A DNA stretch of 64,000 nt, taken from contig CM051034.1 in the NCBI GenBank assembly GCA_027627225.1, positions 19,381,480 through 19,445,479 on the forward strand. The letters are read 5' to 3'. The notes under the pieces were generated by a model. That model was not told the DNA's origin, did not search any database, and was given only the letters and a program-made list of their open reading frames with translations. Shown here one piece after another: positions 12,025 to 24,022 of the stretch (position 1 is its first letter; each line of letters opens with the position of its first letter). The DNA comes from Congeria kusceri (lineage: Eukaryota; Mollusca; Bivalvia; Myida; Dreissenidae). Both the position numbers and the translations under genes were made by a program.

Positions 12025-13205
12025 TGAATCTTATCCTTATACCAGTGAGCTAATGATGAAACGTAAATGTAATAGTGTATGAATTACCGCGGTTTGTACC
12101 TGAATTGTTTTTGTAAATGAGTTGTTTGCTAAGCTACAACTTAGCCGCTATTTTCTTGTGCATCAGACGACATCAATATACATATATTGCAATGTATTTT
12201 GGAATATATTTTACAGGTTATGCAATTTACGTCAAATTTGAGATTTCGTAAAATGAGTTTAGAAAGAAGAACCATTGTATGCGCTATAATTCTCTTTAAA
12301 ATATTAAAGTTATTGTCTTTGTGAACGTGACACTATTCACAGCGAAGACAATCAAATCTAACTTCTTGACACAACAATCTTTACAGGGAGTCCTTTGACT
12401 TCATTACTAACTTTACTGCGTTTTATGATATACGAAGCGACTTGGCTACAAACATGTTTTCTTTCTTATTTGGTTAAAATAAATGGGTCATTCAACTACA
12501 TGTTTTTCTTTGTGTAACGACAATGGCCCAGTCTCTTTGTTTCTATTACTCGATACCAAATACCTGATCCACCCGTAAATAAACATCGGATTATTGAAAT
12601 GACAACGTGCGTGTTTATTGAGTCACGTGACCTGCGGCTATAGCGGCGTTAACAAGCAGGTTTTTCGACAGAACCGTACCTGCTTACAAAGACGTGACAT
12701 CAGAGTAATAATTAAAGGTAATTAATTAAGCTGGTGAGAGCTCATTCTTGATCTCCTGCTTGCGAATCCCCAATCTCTTGCACACCGGTTACATTCCATT
12801 CACCTCTGTAGTTGGCTCGAAAAGTAGTCCCAACTCATGCACGTGGCTTTAGTCACATAATCAGCACATTGAAACGCACCGCCCAATCGACTCTGTCCAT
12901 TTTGTTTATATCTGTTTATATCTGCGAAATGATTCAATTTGCCTAAATGGCAAGAAAATAGTTCAAATAATATGAATCAAACTATATAATTTTATTTCTG
13001 TATTTCTAAACTTTCGGTCCTAACAGTCAACCTGAATGTGCGTTTAATACATGTGTTCCTTTTTGACAATATTCTTGTCATTGAGCCTATTGCAGAGGTG
13101 TATGGTAAGAGCAACAAATGACAAATCTGCTGGGAGATTTGCCTATACCTCGAAGCAAACTTGTATGGACGTTGGAAAACTGTCAGAAGCTTGATATTAT
13201 AAAGA
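12025..13205. other. No gene seen
   Basis: Ordinary AT-rich sequence. I see no coding potential or clear repeat. Confidence 0.55.
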
Positions 13206-13283
13206 CTCGCTATCCCTTGTCCGTGGAGTAATATTGCAGAAGCATTGCGTTAGCTGCAATCTACCAAGGACAGGATAAGCGAG
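13206..13283 (+). ncRNA. Candidate pre-miRNA-like hairpin
   Basis: The 5' arm starting ctcgctatcc and the 3' arm ending ggataagcgag pair over about 30 bp with small bulges (blocks 13206-13215 with 13273-13283, 13218-13226 with 13264-13272, 13234-13239 with 13254-13259). They leave a loop of about 14 nt. The length and pairing resemble an animal pre-miRNA. I do not recognise a known mature miRNA in it, so it may equally be a short palindromic repeat remnant. Confidence 0.28.
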
Positions 13284-13508
13284 ATTGCTGAGGTTTGTTT
13301 AATAAGCATTGGATATAAAATTATTTGTTTAATCATAAGGTACCTAGTCCCAAGGAAACTTTATGTAAACAAGTGGTAATACTTTGCGTGTAGTGAACCC
13401 TAAGCACGTTGTACTTGTAGTATTGCTATAACTATGAAGCTGCTGAGTCTGTGTTGAAATGTAGGCCCTATTTAAGTAAAAAAAGAAATCAATTTAACGT
13501 CGTGTATC

Positions 13509-13590
13509 TAGTTGTGTGCGTGCGTTTTTTACTTTTAGTTGTGTTTGTGAGTGTGCGTGTGTGTTCGTGCGTGTATGTGTGTGTATTAGC
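13509..13590. repeat. GT/GTGC-rich low-complexity tract
   Basis: Imperfect 'gtgtgtgcgt' repeats. They give spurious His/Thr-rich open frames on the minus strand. Confidence 0.85.
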
Positions 13591-13960
13591 ATATATACAT
13601 TCAAACAAATGAGCATTCCATAGATAACAACATATATGTAAGTACATGTAGACATAGAGTTGTTTATTAAGATTCCTTGATAATACAAGAAAAGTGATCG
13701 TTGACATTCTGGTAATTGTTGATGATCTCACGAAGTCCATGTCAGTAACTGGTTTTCAAGGTGAATCAACAGACCAAAAGGGACTTGTCCTGAAAATAAA
13801 GCAAGAACTATACTGCAGATGTTGTAGGGGAGTTGTAAACAATAATACAAGAGAATATTAATTCAATTTAAACTACAACTGCTCAATAATTGAATGTAAA
13901 TATTTAAAATATATATACAGTGAAATAATTAATAATAAAACTAAATATTTCTCAACTCAC

Positions 13961-14403
13961 CTCATAGTTACCATTTGTGATAATGCCTTCTGAAGAATGG
14001 GAACCACCTACAAAACACCAATAAAATGTATATATACAAGTGCTTTAAAACAGTAAATGTTAATATAAAAATATCATATTGTAAATATGTTTTCAGAGGA
14101 ATACACGTGATTGAAAGCCGTTGTATTACTACCTTCTGTAACCTCGATAGCCGTATCCTCCATAACTGGGGTAACCAAAACCGTATCCATTGTAACCAAG
14201 ACCGTATCCACCGTAACCATGGCCGTAGCTACCGCAACCAAGACCGTATCCACCCTAATCACCATTTCCAAGGCCGTAACTACCGTAACCAAGGCTGTAG
14301 CCACCGTACGGCAGCCCATATCCGCCGTAGCTGCCGCCAAATCCATATGGATGGGCAACCACTGCCCCGACAAGCAGCGCAATCAAGATAATAGACTTCA
14401 TGT
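13961..14403 (-). pseudogene. Gly/Tyr-rich shematrin-like secreted protein, copy 5 (one nonsense codon)
   Basis: The minus-strand acceptor 'ttaatttcag' ends at 14404 and the ATG is at 14401-14399. The N-terminus MKSIILIALLVGAVVA is a signal peptide, followed by HPYGFGGSYGGYGLPYGGYS and GYG repeats. Codon 49 is TAG (14257-14255) with the repeat continuing in the same frame on both sides. The exon ends at 14133 with donor GTAGTA. A second exon begins at 14007 in the matching phase and encodes RWFPFFRRHYHKW, with stop TAA at 13970-13968. A consensus donor GTGAGT follows at 13960. The whole would be 102 residues. Copy 5 is more diverged from the others, but the tail exon and its position are conserved, which argues that the gene structure is real. 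The single in-frame stop could be a null allele, a sequencing error or a true pseudogene. Confidence 0.75.
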
Positions 14404-15469
14404 CTGAAATTAAGGTATTCAACCCATAATTAGCTTGTTAATTTCCGTGTAATTTCGACGAAAGCCGTAGCCGTCCGTACTTTACCGTTCGCATTTGGAA
14501 TACATACAAACTTCTTTAAAAATTTTATATTTCTTTAGCTACATCGTAGTATTTGTTTCAGATTTTAATATCGTCGATTTTAAATGCAAATTAGATATAA
14601 AATAACTATTAAAATTTAACGAGTATAATTAAAACAAAAGTAGATTCGGAGTTTGTTCCCTTTGGAAATCATGATCATTTGAACGCTTATTGAATTGTAT
14701 GTGCATATGACAGCGTTTATTTACCTTGATATAAATCATTCTGACTGACGAAAACGTAATAAAAGAGGTAGATTTTCAAGAGGAAAAGACACAGTAACAA
14801 TGTAAATTTTGTCGGCTATGTTCAGCTGCCATGATCTGTGACAGTGTGGTTGGAAAATTACCGAGAAGCATATTAGTTTGACTGTTTATGTCTACGTGAA
14901 ATATTGTAACATTGACTAATGAGATGTCAATAATGTTCTCTATTGGAAAACTGACAAAGAAACCAAGTCAACGGCAAGCCTAATACCAAGCTGTGTACGG
15001 GTTATTATCAGTTCATTATCTAATTGTAAAGCCATTTGTTTGTATGGAAATAGTTACTAAGATAATGACAACTCGTGAATGGTCGTATTAATATACTTAA
15101 TAAAAATGTTTGATTTTTATTTATACATGGAACATAAAGTTTGGAAATATAATAAGATGAAGTACTAGTATTTAGTTTCCAAGCTTATTTAACCAAGTTC
15201 TATTTTTTGATATAATCGTATAATTATGTTACAATTTCCATATTGAAACTGTTATCCATTTTGCTTTGTCATTATGTTAAGTGTTATAACAATACCTTAT
15301 AAGTTGGTTACTAAAACATCTGTAAAAATTAAACATTTGGCATTACATTTTGCTCAACTGACATCGGTGCCATATCGGACAATTATTTAAGCAATGATTG
15401 TTGTGTAAATTAATATCAGTCTGTAAGTAGAATCTACTGTAAAACTGTGTACTGAAAACTTATTTTCAG
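14404..15469. other. Upstream region of copy 5, no gene seen
   Basis: AT-rich. It must hold the first, non-coding exon and promoter of copy 5 if that gene follows the family structure, but I could not place a TATA box with confidence. Confidence 0.5.
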
Positions 15470-16074
15470 TGATGCTGCTGTTCAGAAAAGCAAACACACA
15501 TCCAGAACGATGGGCGACATGTTGGATGGCGAACAGGCTGTTAGTGTTCAACCAGAGGCATCGCTAGTAGCAGTCGCATTCCCATATTCATCAACAGCTG
15601 GGCGCAACCAGCTGATGTTCAAAAATGAGAAGGCCAGAAACATTGATTCTCTGGGCCTTCTTGCCTATACTGACGTGATAAAAATACTACAGCAGAGGAC
15701 ATCGCTGGCTCCGGTTTATGTACCATCGAAACATTCAACTGTGACGGCGCGGACAGTTTATTTAGTATTTAACATGTAAATATAATGGATGGGAAGCCCT
15801 ATATTACAGTTGCAAAAAGGACGTTAGAAACTTTTATAACACAAAATAGCAGATTTTTTGAAAAGCTCTCATTTTTTTTCACCTAGTAAAGTTCATGAAG
15901 GACATGGCCTGGAACGTTAAATTTTTTTAGATGAAAATGTGTTAATGCAGCACATATTGGTTCTGTCTATTATGTTTATATTTATTTCATTTATAAAATG
16001 TAGTAATTGTAAATTTAGTTAATTCAATTCTTTTGTTCATATTCTAGATTATGTGTTTTAGACTTTTTGAATAA
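15470..16074 (+). CDS. Candidate terminal exon, unknown protein
   Basis: A good acceptor (acttattttcag, ending 15469) precedes an open frame that runs 15471-15779. It reads DAAVQKSKHTSRTMGDMLDG and continues through TAGRNQLMFKNEKARNIDSL and VPSKHSTVTARTVYLVFNM to a stop. Base composition is more GC-rich than its surroundings and residue use looks protein-like. A poly(A) signal AATAAA lies at about 16069. I do not recognise the family and cannot see the upstream exon. If an internal start is used, the ATG at 15510 gives 89 aa. Confidence 0.35.
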
Positions 16075-18087
16075 ATATTGTTTATAATAGAATATACAAT
16101 GATGAAACAAACTTTAATTTTAATGTTTTATGTTCAAAAGTTATGGAACTAATTTTATATATTGCTTGTATTTTGTATCTAAGAACTTTTTAAAGTTTAA
16201 TTGGAGTATCTTCTTTAGGTTCTCAATAATTATTTAAAAATATTTTTAAAAAGGTATCTCTGAAAAAAAATCCAGCTTAATTTTTTATGGGGGTAGTGTT
16301 AAAAACTGTTTTAATTTTTCAAATTTGCATGGTAAAGTTTATTTGTTTTGCCTTCATTGCGTGGCTTATAGTCCAATAATAAAATATATTATGGTTTAGA
16401 TTCAGAACATGCATAAAATAAGCAAGTTTATTACATTTTGTGTATGGCTTCCAAAAAATAGAACAGGAAAATTCTCATTGATCATAAATATAATAAGCAA
16501 TATGAGTACATATTACTTCCATATAAATTCATTCAGGAATAATTGTTGATTATTTTCATAATATATGTTCAATATACAATTCATAAATGTCTATTTATAT
16601 GAAGTTTATGAAATATTAATAAAGTATTTCACTTGTAAAGATGCCTATAGCTTTTCAGTTTTTGATGTGTTTAGCAAAAGAGGGGTTATGGTAATTAAAA
16701 AACTATATCTGACAAACCAAATGGTAAAATCTCCCAAAATTTTGCAGGAGAGTCCAGATATGAATGCCCTTCAAGAAAATAATATCATTTGTGGTGTTCT
16801 AGACATTGAGTATTATGGGTTGAATACCTTAATGAGAGTTTGTATAAGCAGGAAAATTCAACATGTACATATTTTTAAAAACTTCAAAAAGCTGTTACTG
16901 TTAATTCCTCTTAATTGGTGGCATACTTCTGCATAAGATAATCTGATACTTTTTGCCGCAAAAATTTGACTTATTAAACTTTTCATTAAAATTACGCAGT
17001 TTTCATGAAACTGTTTTAGTCCACTTTTCTTACGGTCGCAACATTAGTGGAAAATTTCAGGCTCGTACCTTGAGCTGCATACGATAACTTTGAAATATCG
17101 TACTATTTTTGGAAAAGAAGTATAATATTTTCTTGAAAATTTGGAAATGTTCCTGAAAAAAAAATTGTCGCCATAGTTTAACTTTTCATATTTGTTTCAT
17201 AAATAACAATATTTTGCGAAAAAAATAAATAGATTATCTTAAGCAGTAGTGGACACTTATTTGACTTTTTTTGTCATGATCAATTTTTAGGAAAACGTTA
17301 AAAACTTCCGCGAAACATGTAACTAAACGTGAACATATACGAAAATATAAAAGTCCATTATTCGTTTAACAGTATTGAAACCAATTATTAAGTCTGAAAG
17401 AGCTTAACATTTTCTGTAGTATAATGAAATGCCTGATTACATTGCAAAAAGTATATTTTACTTATGCTAGATGTCAATACTGGAATGAAGAGTGTGGTAT
17501 AAATATTGTAAGAGCACGATAATTGTGAAGTTATTTAAAATAGCGCGGTAACCGATACAAGCATAACATGAAAGCTTTAAAGCGAGTATTTAATCAAGGT
17601 AAAAAAATAAAAGAATATATTATGAAATAAAAATTATAACAACACTGCGTCTTATTAATGGTGTTGCAATAATAAGTAAATCTACCAAAATGTTTAGTAT
17701 AATAAACTCAAAATTAAATAAGCATTTAGAATACCAAAAGTTAAATCTGTATAGTCTTACCGTACGATGTTTCCCACCAGCGGTTAATGCTTATCACCGT
17801 ATACGAGTGCATTAATATAGTAGCATTGACCAGGTCCGTAAATTAATTAACCGCATCGATTACTTTGATGAACAATATATGAATTGATTACACCAATTTA
17901 TTATCGACAGACAATTCAATTGCTGATGCATGGTAACTGATGACATTAGTAACTTTCAATAGTGTCACATAGTTGTTGTCACGTTAATGTCCTAGCATGT
18001 AACATTTAACTTCATAGGATGTTCTATTGTTTGTTTGTACATTCGAACAATTGTTTGTGCATACAAATGTTTGCCTTTAAAACATTT
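15780..18087. other. No gene seen
   Basis: Very AT-rich sequence. The open frame at 16565-16936 (123 codons) has low-complexity, AT-driven composition and no motif I recognise, so I do not call it a gene. Confidence 0.55.
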
Positions 18088-18468
18088 GGGGTCATATTCC
18101 AGAAACATCTGAAGTTTATCTTAAAATATTTTCACTGAAGTTCCCATTTATATAAGATAATATTTTAAAAACTACTTTTCTTAAATTAATAAATCCAATT
18201 ACAGTTAATTAAATAGCAGTTAATAATAAGTTGATAATTAGTGAACACTAAGCAAAATTTCACGTACACATGGAATACAATGCTAAAGAAAATGATGATC
18301 TTAAATTAATAAATCCAATTACAGTTAATTAAATAGCAGTTAATAATAAGTTGATAATTAGTGAACACTAAGCAAAATTTCACGTACACATGGAATACAA
18401 TGCTAAAGAAAATGATGATTTTAAGGCTAAGGCTAAGATTTTACTTAAGATGTTTCTGGAATATAACC
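18088..18468. mobile_element. MITE-like element with internal 120-bp tandem duplication
   Basis: Terminal inverted repeats: the left end has 'catattccagaaacatct' (18093-18110) and the right end has 'agatgtttctggaatata' (18448-18465). The interior contains two adjacent 120-bp units, 18181-18300 and 18301-18420, identical except for the final base (c or t). No coding capacity. Confidence 0.8.
18181..18420 (+). repeat. Near-perfect 2 x 120-bp tandem duplication
   Basis: Unit 1 (18181-18300) and unit 2 (18301-18420) both begin ttaaattaataaatccaatt and match throughout, except for the last nucleotide. The duplication is either very recent or an assembly artefact. Confidence 0.97.
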
Positions 18469-19339
18469 GCTGATGTATGTTTTTGTTTCTTGGTTCATTA
18501 AACGCCTATAAATACGTTCGCATTTTATGGGAACACAGACAAACAGGGGATATATTACACAGCATTCTATACACTGTATCAATAAGGAAAATACATGACT
18601 CGAGGGCTGAACGGAAAACTTTTGTACCTCACTTTTTTTCCAAAAATCACTTTTTTTTTGCATTTTTTGTCATTTCTACTACTTACACATATGACATAAA
18701 AATATTATGACCATATTCCTAATTTAAACCCCTTAAACCCCTTAGTGCAAACATGTTGGTAACTCAAATGTCCCATTTCAGAAAATGGAAAACTGTCGTA
18801 ACTTGAGTTACAGACAGTTTACCATTAAGTTTGTTCCTACATGAAAGTTAAATCTAAATGGAAAACTGTACTCAAAATGAGTTATCTAATGAATGAACTT
18901 TGTTGTTCTAATGATGTCATAAATATGATGATGTCATTAAACTTAACAATAGAAATAAATGTTTTCAGAACCAAATAAATCAGACAAGCATATATATATT
19001 ATACTTTTAACAGCTAAAACATGCAGGTGAGTTGTTTAACATATTAAAACAAAACAATTCAGCAAAGATGGAGTTTAAAGCCAAACCTGTTTGATTAATT
19101 AATCAATTCATTTTTAAGTTGCAAACTAAAACAATCTTAATCAAAAATGATACCTAAAATCATGTTGATTCATTAAAGAACATGACAGCCAATGGGTGGG
19201 GCTCACAGTTTTATCGACTTTAAATATTATATTAACTTTGAAAATCTTTGTAACCACTTCCATGGGATTTTGAAATAATTTAACAGGAATGTTTCTTAGG
19301 TGACCCTTTACCAAATTCCCTAAAATCATTTTGATTTTT

Positions 19340-20325
19340 AGCTGGACTATTTGAAGAATAGGTGAGCTATCTTACTACTCCTGGCGTCGGCGTCGACGTC
19401 CGCGTCTGAATTAGTTAAAGTTTTTATTCAAAGTTCTTGTAACTTCAAAACTACATTAGTTATTCACTTGAAACTGGAATATACCTTAGTCATCAACTTT
19501 AGTATCAGGGGTAACATTCCCCATAACTCTGTTTAACTTTTGTATTTTGACAGAGTTATGACCCTTTTTCACTTAGATTTTCTGGTTAAGGTTTATACTC
19601 AAAAGTTTTGTAACTTTGTAACTTTAAAACTACATAAGTTATTCATCTGAAACTTGGAATCAACCTTTGTCATCAACTCCAATATCAGGGGCAACATTCC
19701 CCATAACTCTTTTTGTATTTTGACAGAGTTATGCCCCTTTTTCATATAGATTTTCTGGTTAAAGGTTATATTCATAAGTTTTGTAACTTCAATACTACAT
19801 AAGCTTTTCACTTGTATTTTGACAGAGTTATGCCCCCATTTCACTTAGATTTTCAGTTTGAAGTTTATATTCAAAACTACGTAAGTTATTCACCGGAAAC
19901 TTGGAACTAACCTTTGTCGTCAACTTTAGTATCAGGGGCAACATCACCCATAACTGTTTAGTATTTTTTGACAGAGTTATGTCCCTTTTTCACATAGATT
20001 TTCTGGTTAAAGTTTATATTCATATGTTTTGTAACTTCAAAACTACATAAGTTATTCACTTGATCCTTGGAACTAGCCTTTGTCATCCAACTCTAGTATC
20101 AGGGGCGACATTACCCATAACTCTGTTTTGTATTTTGACAGAGTTATGCACACTTTTCAAATAGATTTGTGGTTAAAGTTTTTGTTCCAAATGTTTAAAC
20201 TATACAAGGCTTCACTTAACAGTTTTGTATTTTAAAAAATTTATGCCCCCTCCACTATCCAAAATATGTACCAACTGAAATACTTCGAATAGTCGAGCGC
20301 GCTGTCCTCTGACAGCTCTTGTTTT
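19340..20325 (+). mobile_element. Repeat element (family B) with internal ~200-bp tandem units
   Basis: The element opens with 'agctggactatttgaagaat' and a GC-rich block 'ggcgtcggcgtcgacgtccg'. It then has about four units built around 'taacttcaaaactacataag', 'agtatcaggggcaacat' and 'ttttgacagagttatg'. It closes with 'cttcgaatagtcgagcgcg', an inverted echo of the start. A second copy is at 54380-55095. It sits inside array A, which resumes immediately after it. Confidence 0.75.
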
Positions 20326-21314
20326 TAAACACAGCCACCAAGGGTGGGGCAGTTTTCCTAATGTATGTTTTTATTGAAAAGTTCGAAAATCTGAAACCAC
20401 TTGGGGGATTTTTTTTATAATTTCACAGAAATGTTCCTTGGGTGACCATCTACCAAATTCTTGGAAATCATTGGATACGTTAAAAAACATGGCCATCTGG
20501 AGCGGAGCAGTTGTTTTTTATGATTGTATTACAAACTTTAAAAATCCTCTCTTCAACCACTAAACCAAATTTTGAAATGGAGATATTCCCAGGTTGCCCA
20601 TCTACCATATTGCTCTAAATCATTTTGAATTGTTACAAAACAAAGCCCCCAGGGGGCGGGGAAGATTTCCTTATATAACATTTTTAAACACTTTGCACAT
20701 CTTCCCTGCAACCATTTTTGAGATTTTGATAATATTTCACAGAAATGTTCCTTGCATGACTTAACCAATTTCCTCCAAATTATTTTTAATTTTTAAAAAA
20801 ACATTCCCGCCTTAGTGGGCATGACAGTTATCCTCATTTGGCTATCTGAACTAAGCCAAGCTATAAGAACTTTGAAAAATCTTGTTCTTTGAATTCACTT
20901 GTGGGATTTGAAATAATTTTACATAAATGCATCCTTTATTCCTGAATTTGTTTAATCATAAAACAAATCACCAATAAGCATGGTTACTATATTACAGGGC
21001 AATTTGTTCTTATATGTCTCTGTTGAAAACTTTGAAAATCTTGTCTGACACCACCTGATGGATTTGAAAATAAATTTCAGGGATAGCAAAGTTATTTGTC
21101 TTTATTGCTCAGGTTGTCCAACAGCATGAACGGACAAGTGAAAATTTGACAGAATTTAAAACTGTAAAAGCTGTGAAAACACCATCGGAACCTGGTCAAT
21201 CATTTCACATGGTTTTTGCTCTCTTTTGTTACTCTAATTAAGTGGCCATGTTATCAATTACGAGACAATAATCTGCTTAACACTTCAAGGGCGTAGCCAA
21301 GTGACACCTGACTG

Positions 21315-21385
21315 GACATAGCAGAACAGAACAGAAAAGATATTTTATTAAGACTTGTACATGGTACATCGTCTACAATAAATGA
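21315..21385 (-). mobile_element. LINE 3'-end fragment
   Basis: On the minus strand, 'gtagacgatgtaccatgtac' followed by 'aagtcttaataaa' matches the 3' end of the LINE at 23965-24000. It terminates in a (ttctg)n tail, which reads as 'cagaacagaacagaa' on the plus strand. Confidence 0.8.
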
Positions 21386-21728
21386 ATATAAGTATACATA
21401 TATATAAAGTATAGCCTTTTTGGAATATTTAGCTTTTTCACTGTTTATTCTAATCATGTTTTATTAAAAACCATGCAATTAGTTACCGTTTTTTTCAGCG
21501 TTTAATTTATACATATTTTTTTGAAATTGGAACTGAAACAATTGTCCAGTTTAGACAGGGAAATGGTTTTCAGATGGTTCAGTTTAGAAAGACTTCATTA
21601 TATATAATTATTCTACTGACAAGTTGCAGACGACTTTTTAAAAAACAGACAAGTAAGGCAATATCAGCCATATATTATATATTCGCTACCCCTGACTTTA
21701 CAGAAATGTTCCTTGGGTGACCCTCTAC

Positions 21729-22039
21729 TTGAATCCGGACAAAAGCCCTCCTGGACAAAAGCCCGCTCATTGCTTTTCACACCCCGAGCATAAGCCCGCT
21801 GGTTGAAATTACACCTCGGACAAATGCCCACTCAAAATATGAATGACTCAAGTATTTGGAATTACGTGCGACGTCCTAATTAACGAAGAATGCACTTAGT
21901 TTGTGTTAAATTGTGACAATTAGGTGTAATTTCAACGAGCTGGTACTTTCTGGGTCGTCAAAATTACGAGCAGGCTAATGTCTTGGTTGTGAAAAACAGT
22001 GCAGGATTTTTTTCTGGGGGGCTTTTGTCCGCATTTTCT
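21729..22039. mobile_element. 311-bp MITE with 5-bp target-site duplication
   Basis: Terminal inverted repeats: the left end has 'ccggacaaaagccctcctgg' and the right end inverts to 'gcggacaaaagccccccag'. Internal inverted blocks include 'ttgaaattacacc'. The element is flanked by tctac at 21724-21728 and 22040-22044. It splits a family A monomer, whose phrase 'gaccctctac / ctaccatattc' resumes after the insertion. Confidence 0.85.
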
Positions 22040-22197
22040 TCTACCATATTCTTTAAAATCATTTTGAATTTACACAATATTAGCAACAAGTATTCCTCCT
22101 TTGACTAAATTGAAAATGTGGAACAATTTCTTGTCAGAAACCACTGTTTTAATCTCAAAGTAATTTCAAAGAAACGTTCATTGAGTGACCAAAATAT

Positions 22198-24022
22198 TTG
22201 GACTTGTTAAAAGACATTGCCGTTGTCTGTCATTTTCAAAATTTTACTTCAAACAGATATAAATATATTAACGAAAATAAAAGATTATATGTCATTTACG
22301 TTGATATCATGAAATGTTTTGATACTGTATATAGAAATGCATTGTTGCTAAAAATGTTCAAATGTGGCATTGAAGGTAAATTATTAAGAATAATAAAAAA
22401 TATGTACCAAAATGTTAAGTCATGTGTTAAGCATTGTTCATCATATTCAGAATATTTTAATTATGCTGTAGGTCTACGCCAAGGCGAAGTTATGTCCCCA
22501 TTGTTATTTTCTTTATTTATAGAGGATTTAGAACTATTTTTGCCGAATGAGGCTACTTCCGGTTTAAGTATTGATGATATTGTACTGATATTGTTACTAT
22601 TTGCCGACGATATGGCAATCATAGGTAAATCTCCAGAAGAAGTGCAAAACCATTTAAATCTTTTATATAATTATTGTAATTGTTGGGGATTAAAGGTAAA
22701 TACTAATAAAACTTAAATAATGGTGTTCCGCAAACGAGGAAGACTATTGCCATCTGACAAATGGACATATGACGGTCAGCAAATTGAAGTAGTAAACGAT
22801 TTTAACTATTTGGGAACTGTTTTTAATTATACTGGAAATTTTAATTTGAACCAAGAACATTTATGTGGTAAAGCACTAAAAGCAATGAATATCTTATTTA
22901 ACAAATGTAAAGAGTTTGACCTTAAGCCCAAAACACAATACCAACTGTTCGATGCTTTTGTTGGGTCTATTCTGAATTACGCATGTGAGGTATGGGGTAA
23001 TACAAAGTCAAAAGAATTGGAAACGGTGCACTTAAAGTTCTGTAAACGACTATTAAACGTTAAACAAAATGTTTGTAATGCTACAGTCTATGGCGAATTA
23101 GGTAGATACCCACTTTTTGTTCATCGATACGTAAGGATTGTTAAATACTGGTTTAAAATTACCCAAACTGAAAATATTATTATAAAATCCATATATTTGC
23201 AAGCTTTACACGATTGCCACAACGGACGTTCAAACTGGGCTTTAAATCTTAAAAAGCTGTTAGACAATTACGGTTTGTCTTACGTGTTTAATAATCCAAG
23301 CTCTGTTGATGTTAATACATTTATAACGCACTTTAAAAATGTTGTAATTGATACATATAAACAAGAGTGGTTTAGATCTGTTGTTAATAGTCCTGTTTTA
23401 GATATGTATCGTGTATTTAAGCCTATTTTCAATTATGAATACTATTTAGATTTGCTACCTAAAAAACTAAGACATTATGTCACAAAGCTTAGAACTTCGG
23501 CTCTGCCACTGATAATTCAAACTGGAAGATATGCTGGTCAGAATATCCCAAGAAACGAACGCTATTGTCTTTGTTGCAATGAATTAGATGTGGAAGATGA
23601 GTTTCACTTTGTCTGTAAATGTTCTTCATACTCTGTTCTTAGGCGAAACTATTTAAAGCAATGTTATTACAATAGACCTTCTGTTTACAAATTCCACCAA
23701 TTGTTAAATACAACTAATACATGCGAACTTATTAAGTTAGCAAAATTTGTAAAAGAAGCACTAATTATAAGAAATAATTGTCTTAATGTTGTGACATAAC
23801 TATAAGTAGTTATCTCCCATAGAAATTACGAATGTACACTATACTTATTTATATTAAGCTTTTACAAAAAAAAATATATGTACATGATTGTTAATTTGAT
23901 TGTATTTGTTATTATTGTATTCATTATAACGTGACCAAATGTATGTATGTAAAATATTTTAGTGTTTAGACGATGTACACTGTACAAGTCTTAATAAATA
24001 TTTGTCTTGTCTTTGTCTTGTC
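22198..24022 (+). pseudogene. CR1/jockey-superfamily LINE, RT and C-terminal domain, one nonsense codon
   Basis: A single frame runs 22198-23799 and is broken only by TAA at 22714-22716, where related elements have Lys ('KTKIMVF'). RT motifs in order: 'VIYVDIMKCFDTVYRNALL' (first catalytic Asp), 'GLRQGEVMSPLLFSLFIEDL', 'LLLFADDMAIIGKSPEEVQ' (FADD box) and 'YNYCNCWGLKVNTNKT'. These are followed by the thumb 'FNYLGTVFNYTG' and the C-terminal knuckle 'RYCLCCNELDVEDEFHFVCKC'. The N-terminal endonuclease and the first RT motifs are absent, so the copy is 5' truncated. The 3' end at 23980-24022 shows 'acaagtcttaataaat' and a (ttgtc)n tail. The exact clade (CR1, L2 or similar) needs phylogeny. Confidence 0.9.

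Larger units (their letters stand above)
19160..22200 (+). repeat. Diverged ~190-bp tandem repeat array (family A)
   Basis: Monomers recur with core phrases such as 'tttcacagaaatgttccttg', 'ggtgaccctctaccaaattc' and 'ttgaaaatctt' at 19160-19330, 20330-20480, 20570-20760, 20900-21080, 21690-21725 and 22040-22190. The array is interrupted by family B at 19340-20325 and by a MITE at 21729-22039. Non-coding. Confidence 0.8.

Noticed and set aside
16565..16936. 123-codon open frame as a gene
   Set aside because: Sits in very AT-rich DNA with no motif, splice context or repeat support. A frame of this length is plausible by chance.
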